Part shown: positions 36,001-48,290 of the stretch, piece after piece
How the letters are laid out: every line of letters begins with the position of its first letter
How positions within the stretch are numbered: the first letter of the stretch is position 1
Origin: Paramyrothecium sp. XJ0827
Lineage: Eukaryota > Ascomycota > Sordariomycetes > Hypocreales > Stachybotryaceae
Assembly: GCA_020881915.1 (NCBI GenBank)
Contig: JAJFPB010000001.1
Span: 2,666,001 to 2,730,000 of the forward strand
Reading direction: 5' to 3'
Length of the DNA stretch: 64,000 bases
Notes under the pieces: generated by a model
Told to the model about the DNA's origin: nothing
The model's database searches: none
Seen by the model: the letters and a program-made list of their open reading frames with translations, nothing else
Translations under genes and position numbers: made by a program

Positions 36001-39000
36001 TGAGGTTAGTCTTTTAGCGTCGCGGGACATTGATGGATTACTTGGTGGGGTTGAAAAAGCCTTCCTGCTAGTTCGCTGGGGTCCAGACCCGAGGCGTCAA
36101 GGCCGACGATGCGTTGCCCTCACAGCCTGCCCCTCAACGGCCATGACCGGCTCTTGTCCCCCAGCTTGTGCAGTATGGGTCATCCTTGGGTTGGTCCGTC
36201 CAAACAATGTCCAACTCGCGCAGCAGGGCCGGTGCTGCCGAATGGTCCGGCGGTGGTTGGACTCCGTGCCGCGAAGCGATTTCAAGGGCAGAGCTTAGAC
36301 GGACTTGGCATGGCGGCCGGAGTGGGGACGTCAAGTGGTTTTCACAAGCACGCCCACTGAGCCACTCCTGCTTGGTGATGTGGTCACTTGACACCCAGGG
36401 CGCTCGCCTTGCATCCGGACAATACGCAGATCCAGACTCACAAGCCACCTTGATACCGTCAATGGGTCTGCCCCCATTTTCTTTTCTTTCTCAAAATGCA
36501 GGGCCAGAAGAAAGCAAAACTAGGGAGACAACAAAGCATGTATCGCTCTGGAGACTGCGGAAGACATCATCTCGGGGTCATTGGGGGGAAAGCGAAATAT
36601 TGGCCCGAGTCAAAAACAAAAGCTGGTAAATTTGCATGTGAGGGGGTACCTATGGCTGAGGTTAATCGCCGTGTCCGCGGGACAAGGTACCCACGATACA
36701 TGCTCTGTTGAATCAAGTTAAGGTTCCTCCGTCAATTGTTTTTGCCTGCGGGCAGCCGTCGCTCGGCGACAAAGAGGCCATTCTTGGGCCAGTTGATTGA
36801 TTGTTCCGCAAGCACAAGACAGCGGTGAGCAGAGGTAATGTAACGATGCCCAAGTGTCCACGGGAGACCCACGACGGAGCTGTCGCTATTCCGGCCTTGG
36901 AGATCCAGCTGCTACATGAGGAAAGAATTTTTCTTCTTTTCTTATTTGACGTAGAGGGGCTGGATGCGTGTCAATCAAGTGAGGAGGACCCCTGCTTTCC
37001 ACAAGCGTCAAGTTGGCCTCCTTCTCCGCTCGAGACTGCCAACCCCCATTTACTCCGCCAGTGATTCGCGTCTGAATGCACCAATCACTGGGCGCAATTA
37101 GCAAAGCGTTCTCCAAAAAGACGCCAATCTTTTTTTTTTCTCTCGCTGCGGTTCCCTGGTGGGGTGGGACGTCGCCGGCCGCCTGAGACCCAGCAATCAA
37201 TCGTCGGATCCATCCAGATGTCCCGCTCATTGCGGTCCGTCCAAGACCAAGTACGGAATACAACCGAGAACCCTGCAGCAAGAAAAACTACTCATTTGTT
37301 ACGTCAATTGAGGGAGTTTGATCATCAGGTTGAGGTGGGAATCAAGGGAGACAGTTAGAAGGATACTTTTCGTGACTTCAATACTTTGAGATCCAAGTAC
37401 CGTAACGATGACCTAGGTGGACACTGACGTTGCTTAGCGGTACTCAGACACGTGCGAGCGAGCCACAACCGGCCTAGTGCTTCTGGAACATTGCCGAGTT
37501 TGGTAAGGCGGCACCAACGGTGCGGCTCGCGTTACACAATTAGCATAAAAAGATGAGGCTCAAAATCCTAGTGCAGGGGAGCTCGAGCCACATGCTTATA
37601 CGAAACCCCCCTGGCTGTGGCTGGTGATGAAGGTCATTACGGCTGTTACGCATGCTTGTGCAGCTATGCAACCACTCTACGCGAATCAATTCGTTTCAAC
37701 TCCGACTCCCCTTCAACTTATGTTATGTCGATCTACTAATGCAACTTTATCCCCCAACCTCCGCCACAAAAGTATACCCGGCTGGTGTCCTTTTTTTTCC
37801 TCTTTCCGCCCTTTTTACCACGGCAACTGCCCGCATCGCTCCGCAGCTAACTGTCTTTCGTGACGCCATGACTTGATAAATCGCTCTTCTTGGCTCGCTT
37901 GCTACGGCGACCTGGTCCACTACGACGTGTGCATGTCCCTGCTGCTGCAGCTGTTGCACAGGAAACTATTCAGAGTGGATGTCCTCACCGTCTAAAATCG
38001 TATGTGAAGAATTTTTTTTTTCTTCCCACCTCGTTTCTCCTCTTCTCCTCTCCGGGTCTTGCAGGACCCTGGCGGTTTCGATTCCACTTCGGTGCAGCGA
38101 ACGGAGACAATCCACCGCTTCTGCTACACAACCGGCAATCGCCCTAGTTGCATCATGACCACTTCATATGTCTAGCATTGTGCCTTAGCGACGTGACAAA
38201 ACCACTTTGCGGAGTCGTGTTCGACACGACGCGCCCACGAAAGACGTCGTTCTAGGCCAGCAAAAAGCGCGTCAAATTGCTCCGCTCCGTGAGCCTCATC
38301 GACTGAAACCAACGGTGCAGAGGTCAATGCTACACTTTACAGCGACAGAGTTTCATCAGTAGTTGAACCTTTCAATACATTTTTTTTAGTATTCTGGTTT
38401 GTACCCATGCCTTGTCGTTGGCGATCTCCATTCGAAACTCGCAAATTGCCTTCCTACGAGGGCTGAAGGATTTCAGTTCAAGGCCCATTCTCAACCAATC
38501 ATATGATCCTCAACCGTGAGGGTACGGGGACCCCCGTTGCAGTCACATCTGGCCCTGCTTTATTTTCGGCCACCGAAGAAACGCCCTTGCTGGGTTGTTT
38601 AGTCAGGCCTCGGCGAGCTTCCTGATAGGGGATCAAATTACTTTCGCTTCTGTGGCAAGCTCCCCGCCACGCACATCCGCTACTCCAGTACACCACTTCC
38701 AACCCGAACAGAGGGCGGGCCACAACCAGGGTGCTGGGAAGTGAAGCTACTTACACTTGCCGGCTTTTTTAGTCCAAGCTTTTGTTTGCACAGCCAGCAC
38801 GGCAGGCTGATCATCGGTGTTGAGCGATGATGCTGTCGAAGCACACACGACAGCAACATGACTCCTACGACAACCAAGGAAATGAATACATTCGGGTTGA
38901 GATTCTGAGCATTCCGCCTTTGGATACACGTTGGATGATACTGACCTGGACCACAACCCTGAAAGATCGTCCTGCAATAACGCCGCGTTGGTTCCAGACC

Positions 39001-42000
39001 CGACTCAGCTAAATCGCTTGCTGAGAAGCAGCCAAGACGTTGGTTCAAGGGTTTAGTTTAACGCCGTCAGACGGGGTGCCAACATGTGATACGACCAACT
39101 CGCTGGCACCCGACTGCAGCATTGAGTTGACACAATTGAGGTAATCTGGCCCCAACGGCACGTCGCGTCAGCGTCGCTCCGTCAGATTTCAATCAATAGG
39201 TTAGGCTAACAAAGGTAAAAAGATCTATGAAGTTGCTTGGTAGCGCAAACCCTAACGCCACGGCTCACTTGCATACGTGTCGAGGACCCTATGCGCATCG
39301 GATGATCGCAGCATGCCTCCACGAGACCAAATTTCTCAAGCCCTCTTTGTCTCCAGAGTAAGCAAACAAACTGTTGGTTGAAGTGCGCTTTCAGAATGAT
39401 ACAACGCTCCGGTGACTTTTACCTCTGCGAAACTGTACTGGGTAACAAATCGTCAGACCATCGGTGCGGATGAGCAAGGCAGGGATCTAGGCAGAGTCTG
39501 GTAAGAAGTGGCGGCACTGAAGACATGCGAACCAGCCTATCAGAGGCCGTAAGCGAGGAACCTCTCGGACACGGCGAACCAGTGGTCCCTGAATCCTGCA
39601 ATCACGTTATTCTCCTGCTGTTGGTGATAAAAAGTGATGCCTTGCGTCCGAACCAGGCCCCAGACAAGGGGTGTCCAATCAGCTCACCCAAGTACGGTAC
39701 GGGGAATAAGAGGGGCACGTCTGGGCCAAGACACAGTCATCGTCATCATTCCGCAACGCATCAAATTCCAGTCTCACAGGCAAGACCTCGGAACGCTTCG
39801 CTAGGTCCTACTGGTCCGATTAGAAGAACGATCGCCTGCTCAGGGGATTCTGCGCTAAATCCTGGTGGTGTGGACGAAGATCGACTATTGGAGCTCGATG
39901 TGCTCCAGATGCAGGAATTGTCATTTCCCCATGCTCAGCAAGTGGCATTGGCGAATAGGAAGCGCCAGCAGGGAGCCAGTTTCAAGGAAGCTGAAGCTCT
40001 GCCAGGATTCATGTGCTGGCCCGGGAATAAACGACGCCACGCGATCCAATGGCCTCTTCGGGGCGGGGGGACCAAAGTATTGCCCTGCAGAGGTCAAGAG
40101 CCAAGCAAACGCAGAAACACAAGCAAGGCAGAATACAGCCGGTTGTGCCGATGTCCCCCGTTCCCCATATTGCAATGGAGGCACCGACTTCTGGTACCCA
40201 GGCAATTGCACGATGCACTACCATAAGGCACGATCAAGGACAGGTGGTTTGGTGGGCCAGGTATCCCAGGCGAAACCAAGTTATTCGGACCAGGAGAAAG
40301 CACCCCGTTTCACCGCTTGTATTTCCCGGTAGTCCGCACGAATATCGGAGTGACTTGGTCTTTGGTTCCGTGCCAAGACCGGGCGTGGTAAGCGCCCAGA
40401 GAGGCTTTCATGCCCATGGGATTGAGGACAAGGTACAAGGTGGCAATGTACGCATTTCAAACAAGACCATCATTGGGGCAGGGTCTGGAGACCGGGAGAA
40501 GATGCATTGCTACTCCAGGCACGCCATCAAAGAAGCTTCGTCTTCTCTATGCGGTTAGGGCGATGTCACATTGCCGTGGTTGGCCCTTCATGTTTATTGC
40601 AGAACGCACGGAGAGGTGTTCAAAAGAGGCAACGTCGAGCGCGAATTCGACCTATAGGCGTACACTTCTAAAGCTTTCTATCTTGATTTGGTTTGGTTGG
40701 CGTGGGCTGAGTTCAAGAAGCCTATGGCACGTCTTAGACTCCCTACGGCTCGCGACAGCACGAGGATTGGCGCATGTGCAACAACACGGATATCGCGATT
40801 TGCTTTTTCCCCCTTCTCCGTCACCATGATCCTGAACCTATAGATCGGCATGGCTGAGAAGATTTGCAGGGCCATTCCTGATGGTCTTTGAGTGTCGCAT
40901 CAGGTCACGGATTAGGTGGCATGGGTAGGGAGACCCATCTGAGATGGTCGATAGGCAACTTCTGAGACAAGACACAGAACCGTCCCATGTTGGCTCGACG
41001 CGGGCCACGGGCAAGAGACACACAGGCCTGTCTCGCGTGGAGGATGAAATCGCGTCTTTAATTAGAAGTCGGGTCATGATTCAGCACGAATTCCAAGGCC
41101 CAGGGTGGTAGAACCGACACGCTGGAGCCCGAATGTGTTGTGTGCATCAAAGCGGCCAATTTGGGCGGCCCAAGGGCGATCGTGACATTAGGCTTTGATC
41201 GATGATGCCAGGCGTGCGTAGCACCACCTGCATTACAGTTCAAAGTCCCTGGCACCCAGACTGAGAGCTGCAATCTGAACCAAACCGGACATGGTCGAGC
41301 AACGGGCTGGACTGGTGCCCCTGCTTGGCCCCCCGAAAACCCACTTAACGCGTCTCTAGACACGCGAAAAGCAAAGGCTACTACATCAGCTACGGCAGCA
41401 CAGGCCAATGTGCTCAAACCATGAGCTGAATAGCTCCCCCTTGGTCGGAGCAGTGCGAAACCTTGCGCTGCATGCTCCGTTGCCCATTTGCAACGAGCTA
41501 GCATGCTTCAATTGCACGGCGTTTACGATGCTCGGAGCCGTGGAGTGGGAACAACCCAAGCCTTCTCCCCCCTTCGCTCCCCCCTAACGTTACCCCGTTT
41601 CCCTTGTCCCCATCACGCGAGCAAGGCGGAGATCAAGCATGGCAATTCGCGTCACTCAGGCATGCGGGTCAGACCAGCCTTGGAGTTTGCGAGACTCGGA
41701 ACTGGCCATGTAGAGAGTGTGGCTTTTAGCTGTCTCCACCTCGCGAAAACATGGAGTAAGGAGGAAACATTGAATTGTATGCCCTGTTCCACGCCAAGAG
41801 GCCCCTGTCGCTGACGCTTGCAGTCATGTATTTCCTGGCTCGGAATACTTGCTTCTCTGCGCGCCGGCGTCAGTTGTAACTCGCATATGGGTATCCAGGG
41901 TTTCTGATAGCTTGCTGAGGCGGAAACTCGGCTTGTTAATAAACTCCCGTGCCTTTTTCCCCTATGCACAACTCGATTATCCTACCTTACTAAGATCATC

Positions 42001-42150
42001 CTGTGCGCGGAACCTTGGCCTAGGTAAGCGTGTCAGGCCATACGCTGTCGATCGTCAGCATTAGCATCCAGAGGTCCCGCTTGTCTCTCCTCCCAGCAAC
42101 ATTGCCGGACTTGGCGTGTCCGCAGCAGAGCAGGCCAGTTGTCGGAGGCA
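36001..42150. other. Gene-free block, middle part
   Basis: No supported gene in 6.1 kb. The longest open frame (39525-40226, +, 233 codons) has no recognisable domain and competes with open frames in the other phases over the same bases. No tRNA, 5S rRNA, terminal repeat or transposase motif was noticed. Confidence 0.45.
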
Positions 42151-42160
42151 TAGGCTCACG

Positions 42161-42217
42161 GCCTCGGGGCGAAGCCGACGTTGAAGCCTCGGGGCGAAGC
42201 CGACGTTGAAGCCTCGG
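42161..42217 (+). repeat. 25-bp tandem repeat, 2.3 copies
   Basis: Two exact copies of a 25-base unit (starts GCCTCGGGGCGAAGCC) at 42161-42185 and 42186-42210, followed by the first seven bases of a third copy. The unit contains short inverted GGC..GCC arms. Confidence 0.85.
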
Positions 42218-42548
42218 AGAAGCGTCTGCGCCTTCGCTTTGTAGCCAAAGACCCCCCGCGGAGTTCAGTCCGTGACGAAGCTTCGTATCTTGGTTAAGGT
42301 TCGGCTAGGATGAGAGGCCGTCGCCGGAGTGATCACCCCCGGTCTGGGCCGAAGGGGCCGGGACTACGCGGGCTTGGGCGCCGCGGGAAACTATTACGCG
42401 GGTTGCCATGGGCTTTCTAGGCGGGGGGCGCCGGTTTGGGTTTTGAACCTTTTCGTCCCTGGCTCGGGCCGCTATAACCTCTGCCGTGTGTCCTCGATCA
42501 CATCTAGAGTCATGGTGGCTTTCTCTGGTCCTCTTTGGGGTATCGTTT

Positions 42549-42676
42549 AGCTTTGGCAGGTGAATGGCGCTGTGTGCTTTGCTTTTTCTCTAGCGTCGAC
42601 GTAGTGGCTCGCAGCTCGTCGCCGGTGCAGCAGCCGTTGGAGCACTGCCTCCGGATCATCCTGGCTAAGTAAAGGA
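42549..42676 (-). pseudogene. Possible decayed coding fragment
   Basis: A minus-strand frame reads SQDDPEAVLQRLLHRRR followed by ASHYVDAREKAKHTA and ends at a TAA (about 42551-42549). The helical, charged composition is unlike the surrounding random frames and could be left from a mobile-element or other gene. There is no start codon context, no partner exon and no recognised family, so this is weak. Confidence 0.2.
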
Positions 42677-43517
42677 CATGCTGCGCGTCGAGGTTATCAT
42701 CAAACTGTTAAGGTCATGTCATACAGCTTGACTTTCTACGCGACGTGACTCTCCGGCACTGGGGACGTGGCGTGTCGAAGCTCAGAATCCCGTTGCTTGT
42801 AAGTCAAGTGCTGTAGGGTATGCACAATAGACAGACAAAGTATCAGTCTCCAATAGCATCAAATACTCAGTGTTTCTTTCTACTTAGACTCGCTGGCTAC
42901 CTTGTTCATGACGCCCTTCCCTTTCTGCCGTGTATCATCAATCCCACCTGGGGTCTTGCAGCTTTCTGTTTCGACATAGTCGGCCATGCTCCTCGCCGTC
43001 AGCGTCATGCCTTGGGCTCGATACAGGGCAGCCATCAGCCCAGCCAGATCACGATCAGTCTGGTAATTAGAAGCGATAAAACACAAGGATATCCTTGCAC
43101 ACCGATTGAAGAGCCCACAACCCACGCGAGATAACTGCCCGACGACTAGTTTTGTTAAAACTAGCATGATGGAAATTCGTGATCAAGACATCTCGATGGA
43201 GAAACCCAGACTGATGTCCAGGGTAACCCAGTCATCTTGCACAAAGCGACCCAACTAACTGCCTTACATTATTTTCCTTTCTTCTTCATACACCCCCTAA
43301 TGCATAAACATCAATCTCGACTACGGCTATCCCGTCCAGGGTCATCCCCACAACGGCTCGCCAGGCGAACCGAGGCGAGCAATGGCAAAAATGGAAAATA
43401 AAAAAACAAAGTCCACTATAATGGCCAAGTGGTTATCGTGGCCCCTCAATCCACCTCCGAGCTAATCGTCACTCTCGATGAGCTGTTGCCCATAGCTACC
43501 TATTGCTTCAGGGCACC

Positions 43518-45803
43518 ATGGCTGACTCCTCGAGCCGCAACAACAGCCTGCGTATCCCGCGTCTGAGGGGATCCGGCAACACCTCGAGAAATCCGTCCAT
43601 CCGGAGATCCTCGGCCTTCGCCGAAGAAACCCGATTGCCCTCCGGTCCCTTCCACTCCCTGAGATCCTCCGACTCGAGGTACTCACTCAACGAGCAGTTC
43701 GCTGCCACCCGCCAGGAGTATGAGTTCGGAGACGATGACGCGAGCTCCATCTACGAGAGGATGACGGTGGCGTCGGACGCTGGCGAGCCCAACGGTGACA
43801 AGCCATTGGGGTTTGACGACTTTGTGATTCCCGAGGAGGACTTTGGTTGCGCCGAGGACGACAACCTCTCAGATGTCCCTCGTGTGGACCATTACGAGCT
43901 TCTATGCCTTCCGCGGGATGCCGAATTGTCCCAGGACCAAATCCGACAAGCCTACTACCGCTTGCTGCTCCTCCTCTACCCCGACAGCTACCCGGATTAC
44001 TTGCAGCCCATCGCCCGACGACACTTCCAACGCGTCCAGGAGGCGTTCGAGACTCTGGTTGACCCCTACAGGCGTGCTGCCTACGACGAGGCCCTGTCGT
44101 CGGAGGAAGACGACTTTGAGCCGTCGGAATCCTATGAGGTTACATACGAGCGGGCCCTGAGCGCCAGCGCCAGCAACCCCCCCTCTGCGGACCCAGAGGT
44201 GCGGATAGGCGGATCTCGGCCGGTAACGCTGGGCACTGACGAGCCAGCATGGACGGAAAAGCCAGCCTTGGGCTTCGCGTTGGGTCATACTGTGCAAGTT
44301 GGCATTCCTGCCTTGGAGAAGTTCCTCCAACGAACCATGGGCAAGGCCTCGGGTGCCACTGCTAGCCAGGGTGGAGAGGCGGAGAAGGCAAGCCCAAAGC
44401 TGAAGCTAGGAACCCCGACGCTGTCCGTAACGGGTGCGCTCCAAGGGGTATTCGTGGGCTCGCTTCCGGGCCCTGTTGTGTTGCTCGGGGGCCGTTCCCC
44501 GGCACCCGCCACTCCCGCAAGCTCTGGACTTGACCAAACCGTCCGAGACGCACACTGGCAACATGCCGATGGCGGCAATGCCCCTGCAACTGTCCCTGGA
44601 GGCATCCTCAATGTCCGGCTCACGCAACCTATCGTCTTGCCTGGCGGGTCCGAACCCACAGCCCTAGACGTCACCGTCGAAACCCCGGCTTTTGGCGGCC
44701 GTTGCCCCCTTCCCCGGGTCTCACTCGGCGTAAAGCACAAGTTCTCCTACGGCACGGCCTTCATCCGCGGTGATAGCGGCCAGTGGCTCTGCTCGTCTGA
44801 CAGGAAGAAAACACCACTGGGTGACATTGCAAGGACGGGCCATGGTGTATTGCCAGGGGTACTGCCGTTCACGTCAGCACCCGCGGTGGAAGTTGGCTTT
44901 ACGACGGATGTCGGCCCTGCTGTCGAGCCTCCGACTCGGACAAGAGGCCTGAATAGCGCTCCGCCCAATGGCGGTGCTTGGACAATGTCCGCAATTACTA
45001 CGAGCGTGGCAACCGCCGGCTACCTCCGCTACGCCAGGGACCTGACACTCAGGCATGATCGACGACCCGTGCTGAAGCGCCCATCTCGTCTGGAAGCAGA
45101 GGTATGCGCTGGAACCTGGCAAGGCAGCTACCTCGCCTTGCGCAACCTGCTCCCCGTCGGCCGCCATTCCGCAGCCGGACTCGAGATGGGCGTCAGCCAG
45201 CACAGCCTGCACCTGTCCGTCCACTGGTCGCGTCTCAACCAGCGCATCAGCCTGCCCGTGCTGCTCTGCCCCCGGGTCTTCTCCTCCCCCAGCCTGATAT
45301 TCTGGGCTGCCGTGCTCCCCATGGCTGGTCTTGCCGCCGTCGACCTCCTGCGGCAGTATTGGCGCGGCTCGCGACCCCCTCGAGCGGGACCCCCAGCGCA
45401 GCCTGCTTCGCAGGCCTCCGTCGTCCGGTCCCGCGCCGAGGCAGATCGCCTCGTCACCCTGCTGAGCGGCCCAGTGGAGGCCCGCCAGAAGCGCTTCGCG
45501 TCCGCGGGAGACCTCGTCATCCTGAACGCCAAGCTCGGGATCCGCGATGACGACGGCAGCTGGGCCGCCGAGGAAGTCGCCGATGTGACCGTGGCCTTGG
45601 CAGCACTTGTCGGTAGCGACGGCCGCCTCATCATCCCGCGTGGGGTCCGTAAAGGTCATCTATTAGGCTTCTGGGATCCAGCGCCCGATCGGGAGAAGGT
45701 GCTGTTCGTGAGATACACGTGGAGAGGCAAAGAGGCTGTGGCCGAGGTTCGGGGAGAGGATGAGCTGTGCCTGCCCCCTTCCGTGGAGGTAGACGCAAGC
45801 TGA
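43518..45803 (+). CDS. DNAJC11-like J-domain protein, probably mitochondrial
   Basis: A single-exon gene of 761 residues. An N-terminal Ser/Arg-rich segment and an acidic stretch precede the J domain (about 123-185: HYELLCLPRDAELSQDQIRQ, YYRLLLLLYPDSYP, RVQEAFETLVDPYRRAAYDE). The invariant HPD is YPD at 154-156. A long middle region resembles the beta-rich part of DNAJC11, then a hydrophobic segment (SLIFWAAVLPMAGLAAVDLL) and a C-terminal DUF3395-type domain (LNAKLGIRDDDGSW to KVLFVRYTWRGKEA). Human DNAJC11 associates with the MICOS/SAM bridge of mitochondria; a like role here is inference. The start at 43518 has good context (CACCATGG). Confidence 0.87.
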   Translation: MADSSSRNNSLRIPRLRGSGNTSRNPSIRRSSAFAEETRLPSGPFHSLRSSDSRYSLNEQFAATRQEYEFGDDDASSIYERMTVASDAGEPNGDKPLGFDDFVIPEEDFGCAEDDNLSDVPRVDHYELLCLPRDAELSQDQIRQAYYRLLLLLYPDSYPDYLQPIARRHFQRVQEAFETLVDPYRRAAYDEALSSEEDDFEPSESYEVTYERALSASASNPPSADPEVRIGGSRPVTLGTDEPAWTEKPALGFALGHTVQVGIPALEKFLQRTMGKASGATASQGGEAEKASPKLKLGTPTLSVTGALQGVFVGSLPGPVVLLGGRSPAPATPASSGLDQTVRDAHWQHADGGNAPATVPGGILNVRLTQPIVLPGGSEPTALDVTVETPAFGGRCPLPRVSLGVKHKFSYGTAFIRGDSGQWLCSSDRKKTPLGDIARTGHGVLPGVLPFTSAPAVEVGFTTDVGPAVEPPTRTRGLNSAPPNGGAWTMSAITTSVATAGYLRYARDLTLRHDRRPVLKRPSRLEAEVCAGTWQGSYLALRNLLPVGRHSAAGLEMGVSQHSLHLSVHWSRLNQRISLPVLLCPRVFSSPSLIFWAAVLPMAGLAAVDLLRQYWRGSRPPRAGPPAQPASQASVVRSRAEADRLVTLLSGPVEARQKRFASAGDLVILNAKLGIRDDDGSWAAEEVADVTVALAALVGSDGRLIIPRGVRKGHLLGFWDPAPDREKVLFVRYTWRGKEAVAEVRGEDELCLPPSVEVDAS

Positions 45804-46342
45804 CGAGCTTTGATATGATTAACATGAAGGCAAGACTGTACGAATAGAAAACGAACAAAATCACAATCACGACTTATTCTCCAAATTAAAAAAAATTCAT
45901 GTGATGTCCATTTTTTCTGCCTCTATCGACCCAAGTACACAGCGCCTTGTCCACCGCATAACGTGGCCTCATCGAGACATCGAGCTAACGACCCATATCA
46001 TGAATGACGGACGCAAGCTGTAGCAGCGGCGAGCATCCCAATCAATGGCCCACTGGCGTATAATACAAAAGAAATACTGATCGGTGACATGTCGTCAATG
46101 ACGGTGATCCAGATACCAACGCACCCAAACTCCAGCTCACTCGCAAACTACCCGTACAGTCCCGATGCCGCTTTGCAAAAATTTCGCGGCAGCCGCCAGA
46201 TGTTATCTTATAACAGCCCCATAACTGACTGATGGATGAAGAAGGAAAATAGAAACTGCTCAAGTGGACGGCTGTGCTTCCTAAGCTACCAGAATAATCG
46301 GACCAAGAACACGGAAATGAAAAAGCGTTAAACTTGGTTAGC
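45804..46342. other. Convergent 3' flanks of the J-protein and ZRC1 genes
   Basis: Untranslated, with an AT-rich stretch (AAATTAAAAAAAATTC near 45884-45899). No gene seen. Confidence 0.5.
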
Positions 46343-48290
46343 TTAATGGCTGTGGTTGTGAGAATGCTCCTGTGAATCAGGCTCCTGGTGCGCGCTGGTT
46401 TCACTGTGCGAGGACTGGCTGCAACGTCGGCTCGAGTCCTTGGACGAGGTTTCCAAACCAGTGCAGTAACCTTGCGCCTCACAGTCATCCACGCATTCGA
46501 GCAGACAGGTATCCGGATTCGCGCCGTCAAGTGCGGCTCCATCTAGTGCGAGGGCCGCAGCATCGCTGTCGTGCTGATGCTTCTTATCAAAGCAGAACTC
46601 GGGCTGAATAGTGGCGCTGTGGATGCCAAAGCCGTGCAGACACTTCCGGGCGCGTCGTGCCAGCTGCATGTACTTCTCACCGCTGTGGGTGTTGATCGGG
46701 AAGGATACCTGCAGGTGCATGCTGGCGACGACCTTGGTATCGGAGAGCTGCCAGACGTGAATGTGATGGCAGCTCACCACACCTGGAAGTCTTTCGATGT
46801 CTTGTCTAATTTCTTGAACGCTAATGTTCTCGGGCGTGGCTTGCAACAGAACTCGAGAGGTAGCAAGAGTAAGCGGGATAGATGTCTTCAGGATGATGAG
46901 CGTAATGAAAAGCGAAACGATGGGGTCGGCGTAGTATTTGCCGGGGAGGTCGGTCAGCCAGATGACAAGGGCTGTGATGATGACGCCAATGTTTCCTAGG
47001 GCATCTCCGATGACGTGAAGCACCATTGCGTTCATGCCCATGTCAGCATGGCTGTGGCCGTGACCGCCGCTGTTGGGCTTCTTGGGTAGCGTGTGGTGGT
47101 GGCCGTCGTGAACGCTCGAGTCTCGGCGAGGACGACGTCCGACTGACAGGTGACCGGCGCCAGAAGCGCCGTGCATGGTGCCATTCGTGCCCTTGGCGTC
47201 CTTAAGCAAAGGTGACTCTTCATCGGCCTCTTCTCTGTCAGTCACGAGTGCTTCGTCCTCGGTGTCGCTGGCGCTGGTCGGCTCGGCATTAGCGGTGGAC
47301 GAAGCAGCCAAGCTAGCGGCAATGATGTCCTGCCTGAAGCTGGCTGGGTGAATGCTCATATCCTCGATACTGGCGAGACGCGAATGTCCGCTCTTACTGG
47401 ATCGGCGACGGTCCCGGCCTCGAGAATGGGTGGTGACACGGCTAACGGCGGCATTGGAGTGATCCCGGGTGGAATTGTCTGGGTCGAATCGAATGCGACG
47501 GGCGGTTTCAGGACTGTCGGTTGAAGATCGGTCGGGGCCCATGGTAGCTCTCCTGACAATAACTTCTGGGAGAATATCTGCCACAGCGCCAGCCTCGTCC
47601 GCGACTTCACTGTACAAAGGCCTGTTGGCTCGACCCTCCTCCTCGTCGTGGGCGTGATTGTGCGAATGACCGTGGTCGTGGTCGTGGTCATGGTCGTGAT
47701 CGTCGTCACCATGGCTATGCCCGTGACCGTGGCCTCCTAGGACGAAGAAGCCGACGAGGTTGGAAAACAAGCCGGCGGAACCGACGATAAGGATAAGCTT
47801 GGGGTTGCCGATCTCTGGTGGTTCGACAAATCGAGTCAGTGCCTCAAGAATGATTGAGACGCAGAGAGCAATGAGGAAAACAGCGTTGAAAAACGCGCCG
47901 AGGATTTCAGCTCGCACCCACTGCGCAACGGTTAGATTTGAGCAAAGCTAACAACGACGGAAGCGAGATTGAGGATTGAACTCACACCGAATGTGAACTG
48001 GTCGGTGGTCGCTTTCTGTGCAGCAACAACAGCCCATAAGCCAATAACCAAGGAAATGATGTCGTTCAGCTGTAACATGTGACGTTAGCCGGCTGTCACC
48101 GAGTTGAATGTTACCAAACAGCGGGCGAGGCAATCTCGAGACCTACCATGTGGAAAGCGTCGGCTGTCAGAGCGAGAGAGTGTACGAGGAAGCCGCTGAT
48201 CAACTCGAGCAGGAAGAAAGCCGTATCGATGGCGATCATGACCTGGATGCGGGTGCTCTTGGACCAGGCCATCTTGGAGGCGCCGGCCAT
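46343..48290 (-). CDS. ZRC1: Vacuolar zinc transporter of the cation diffusion facilitator family
   Basis: Exons 48290-48147, 48069-47986 and 47920-46343 give 601 residues; introns are 77 and 65 bp, phase 0. Six membrane segments with the CDF metal sites: HSLALTADAFHM in helix 2 and MNAMVLHVIGDALGNIG in helix 5 (HxxxD pattern). Between helices 4 and 5 lies a very long His/Asp loop (GHGHGHSHGDDDHDHDHDHD) followed by about 200 polar residues, longer than in yeast Zrc1. The C-terminal cytosolic domain has HHIHVWQLSDTKVVASMHL. It ends with a Cys/His-rich tail (HSHNHSH). It moves Zn2+ (and perhaps Co2+) into the vacuole in exchange for protons (family knowledge). Confidence 0.95.

Larger units (their letters stand above)
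42151..43517. other. Gene-free block, right part, with tandem repeat and J-protein promoter
   Basis: Holds the 25-bp tandem repeat, a GC-rich block (about 42310-42480), a possible decayed coding fragment on the minus strand (42549-42676) and, from about 43200, the promoter side of the J-protein gene with a pyrimidine-rich stretch (TTTTCCTTTCTTCTTC, 43270-43290). Confidence 0.45.

Noticed and set aside
39525..40226. 233-codon frame in the gene-free block
   Set aside because: Composition is random, overlapping frames are equally open, no domain or splice partner was found.
43417..43500. tRNA-like box A (TGGCCAAGTGGTTA)
   Set aside because: No box B (GGTTCGANNCC) or acceptor-stem pairing follows in the next 90 bases.
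27720..43517. RIP-mutated transposon island
   Set aside because: Base composition is near 50% GC and no inverted or direct terminal repeats, reverse transcriptase or transposase motifs were seen.
44874..45659. 261-codon frame on the minus strand
   Set aside because: It is antisense to the J-protein C-terminal part, which matches a known architecture.
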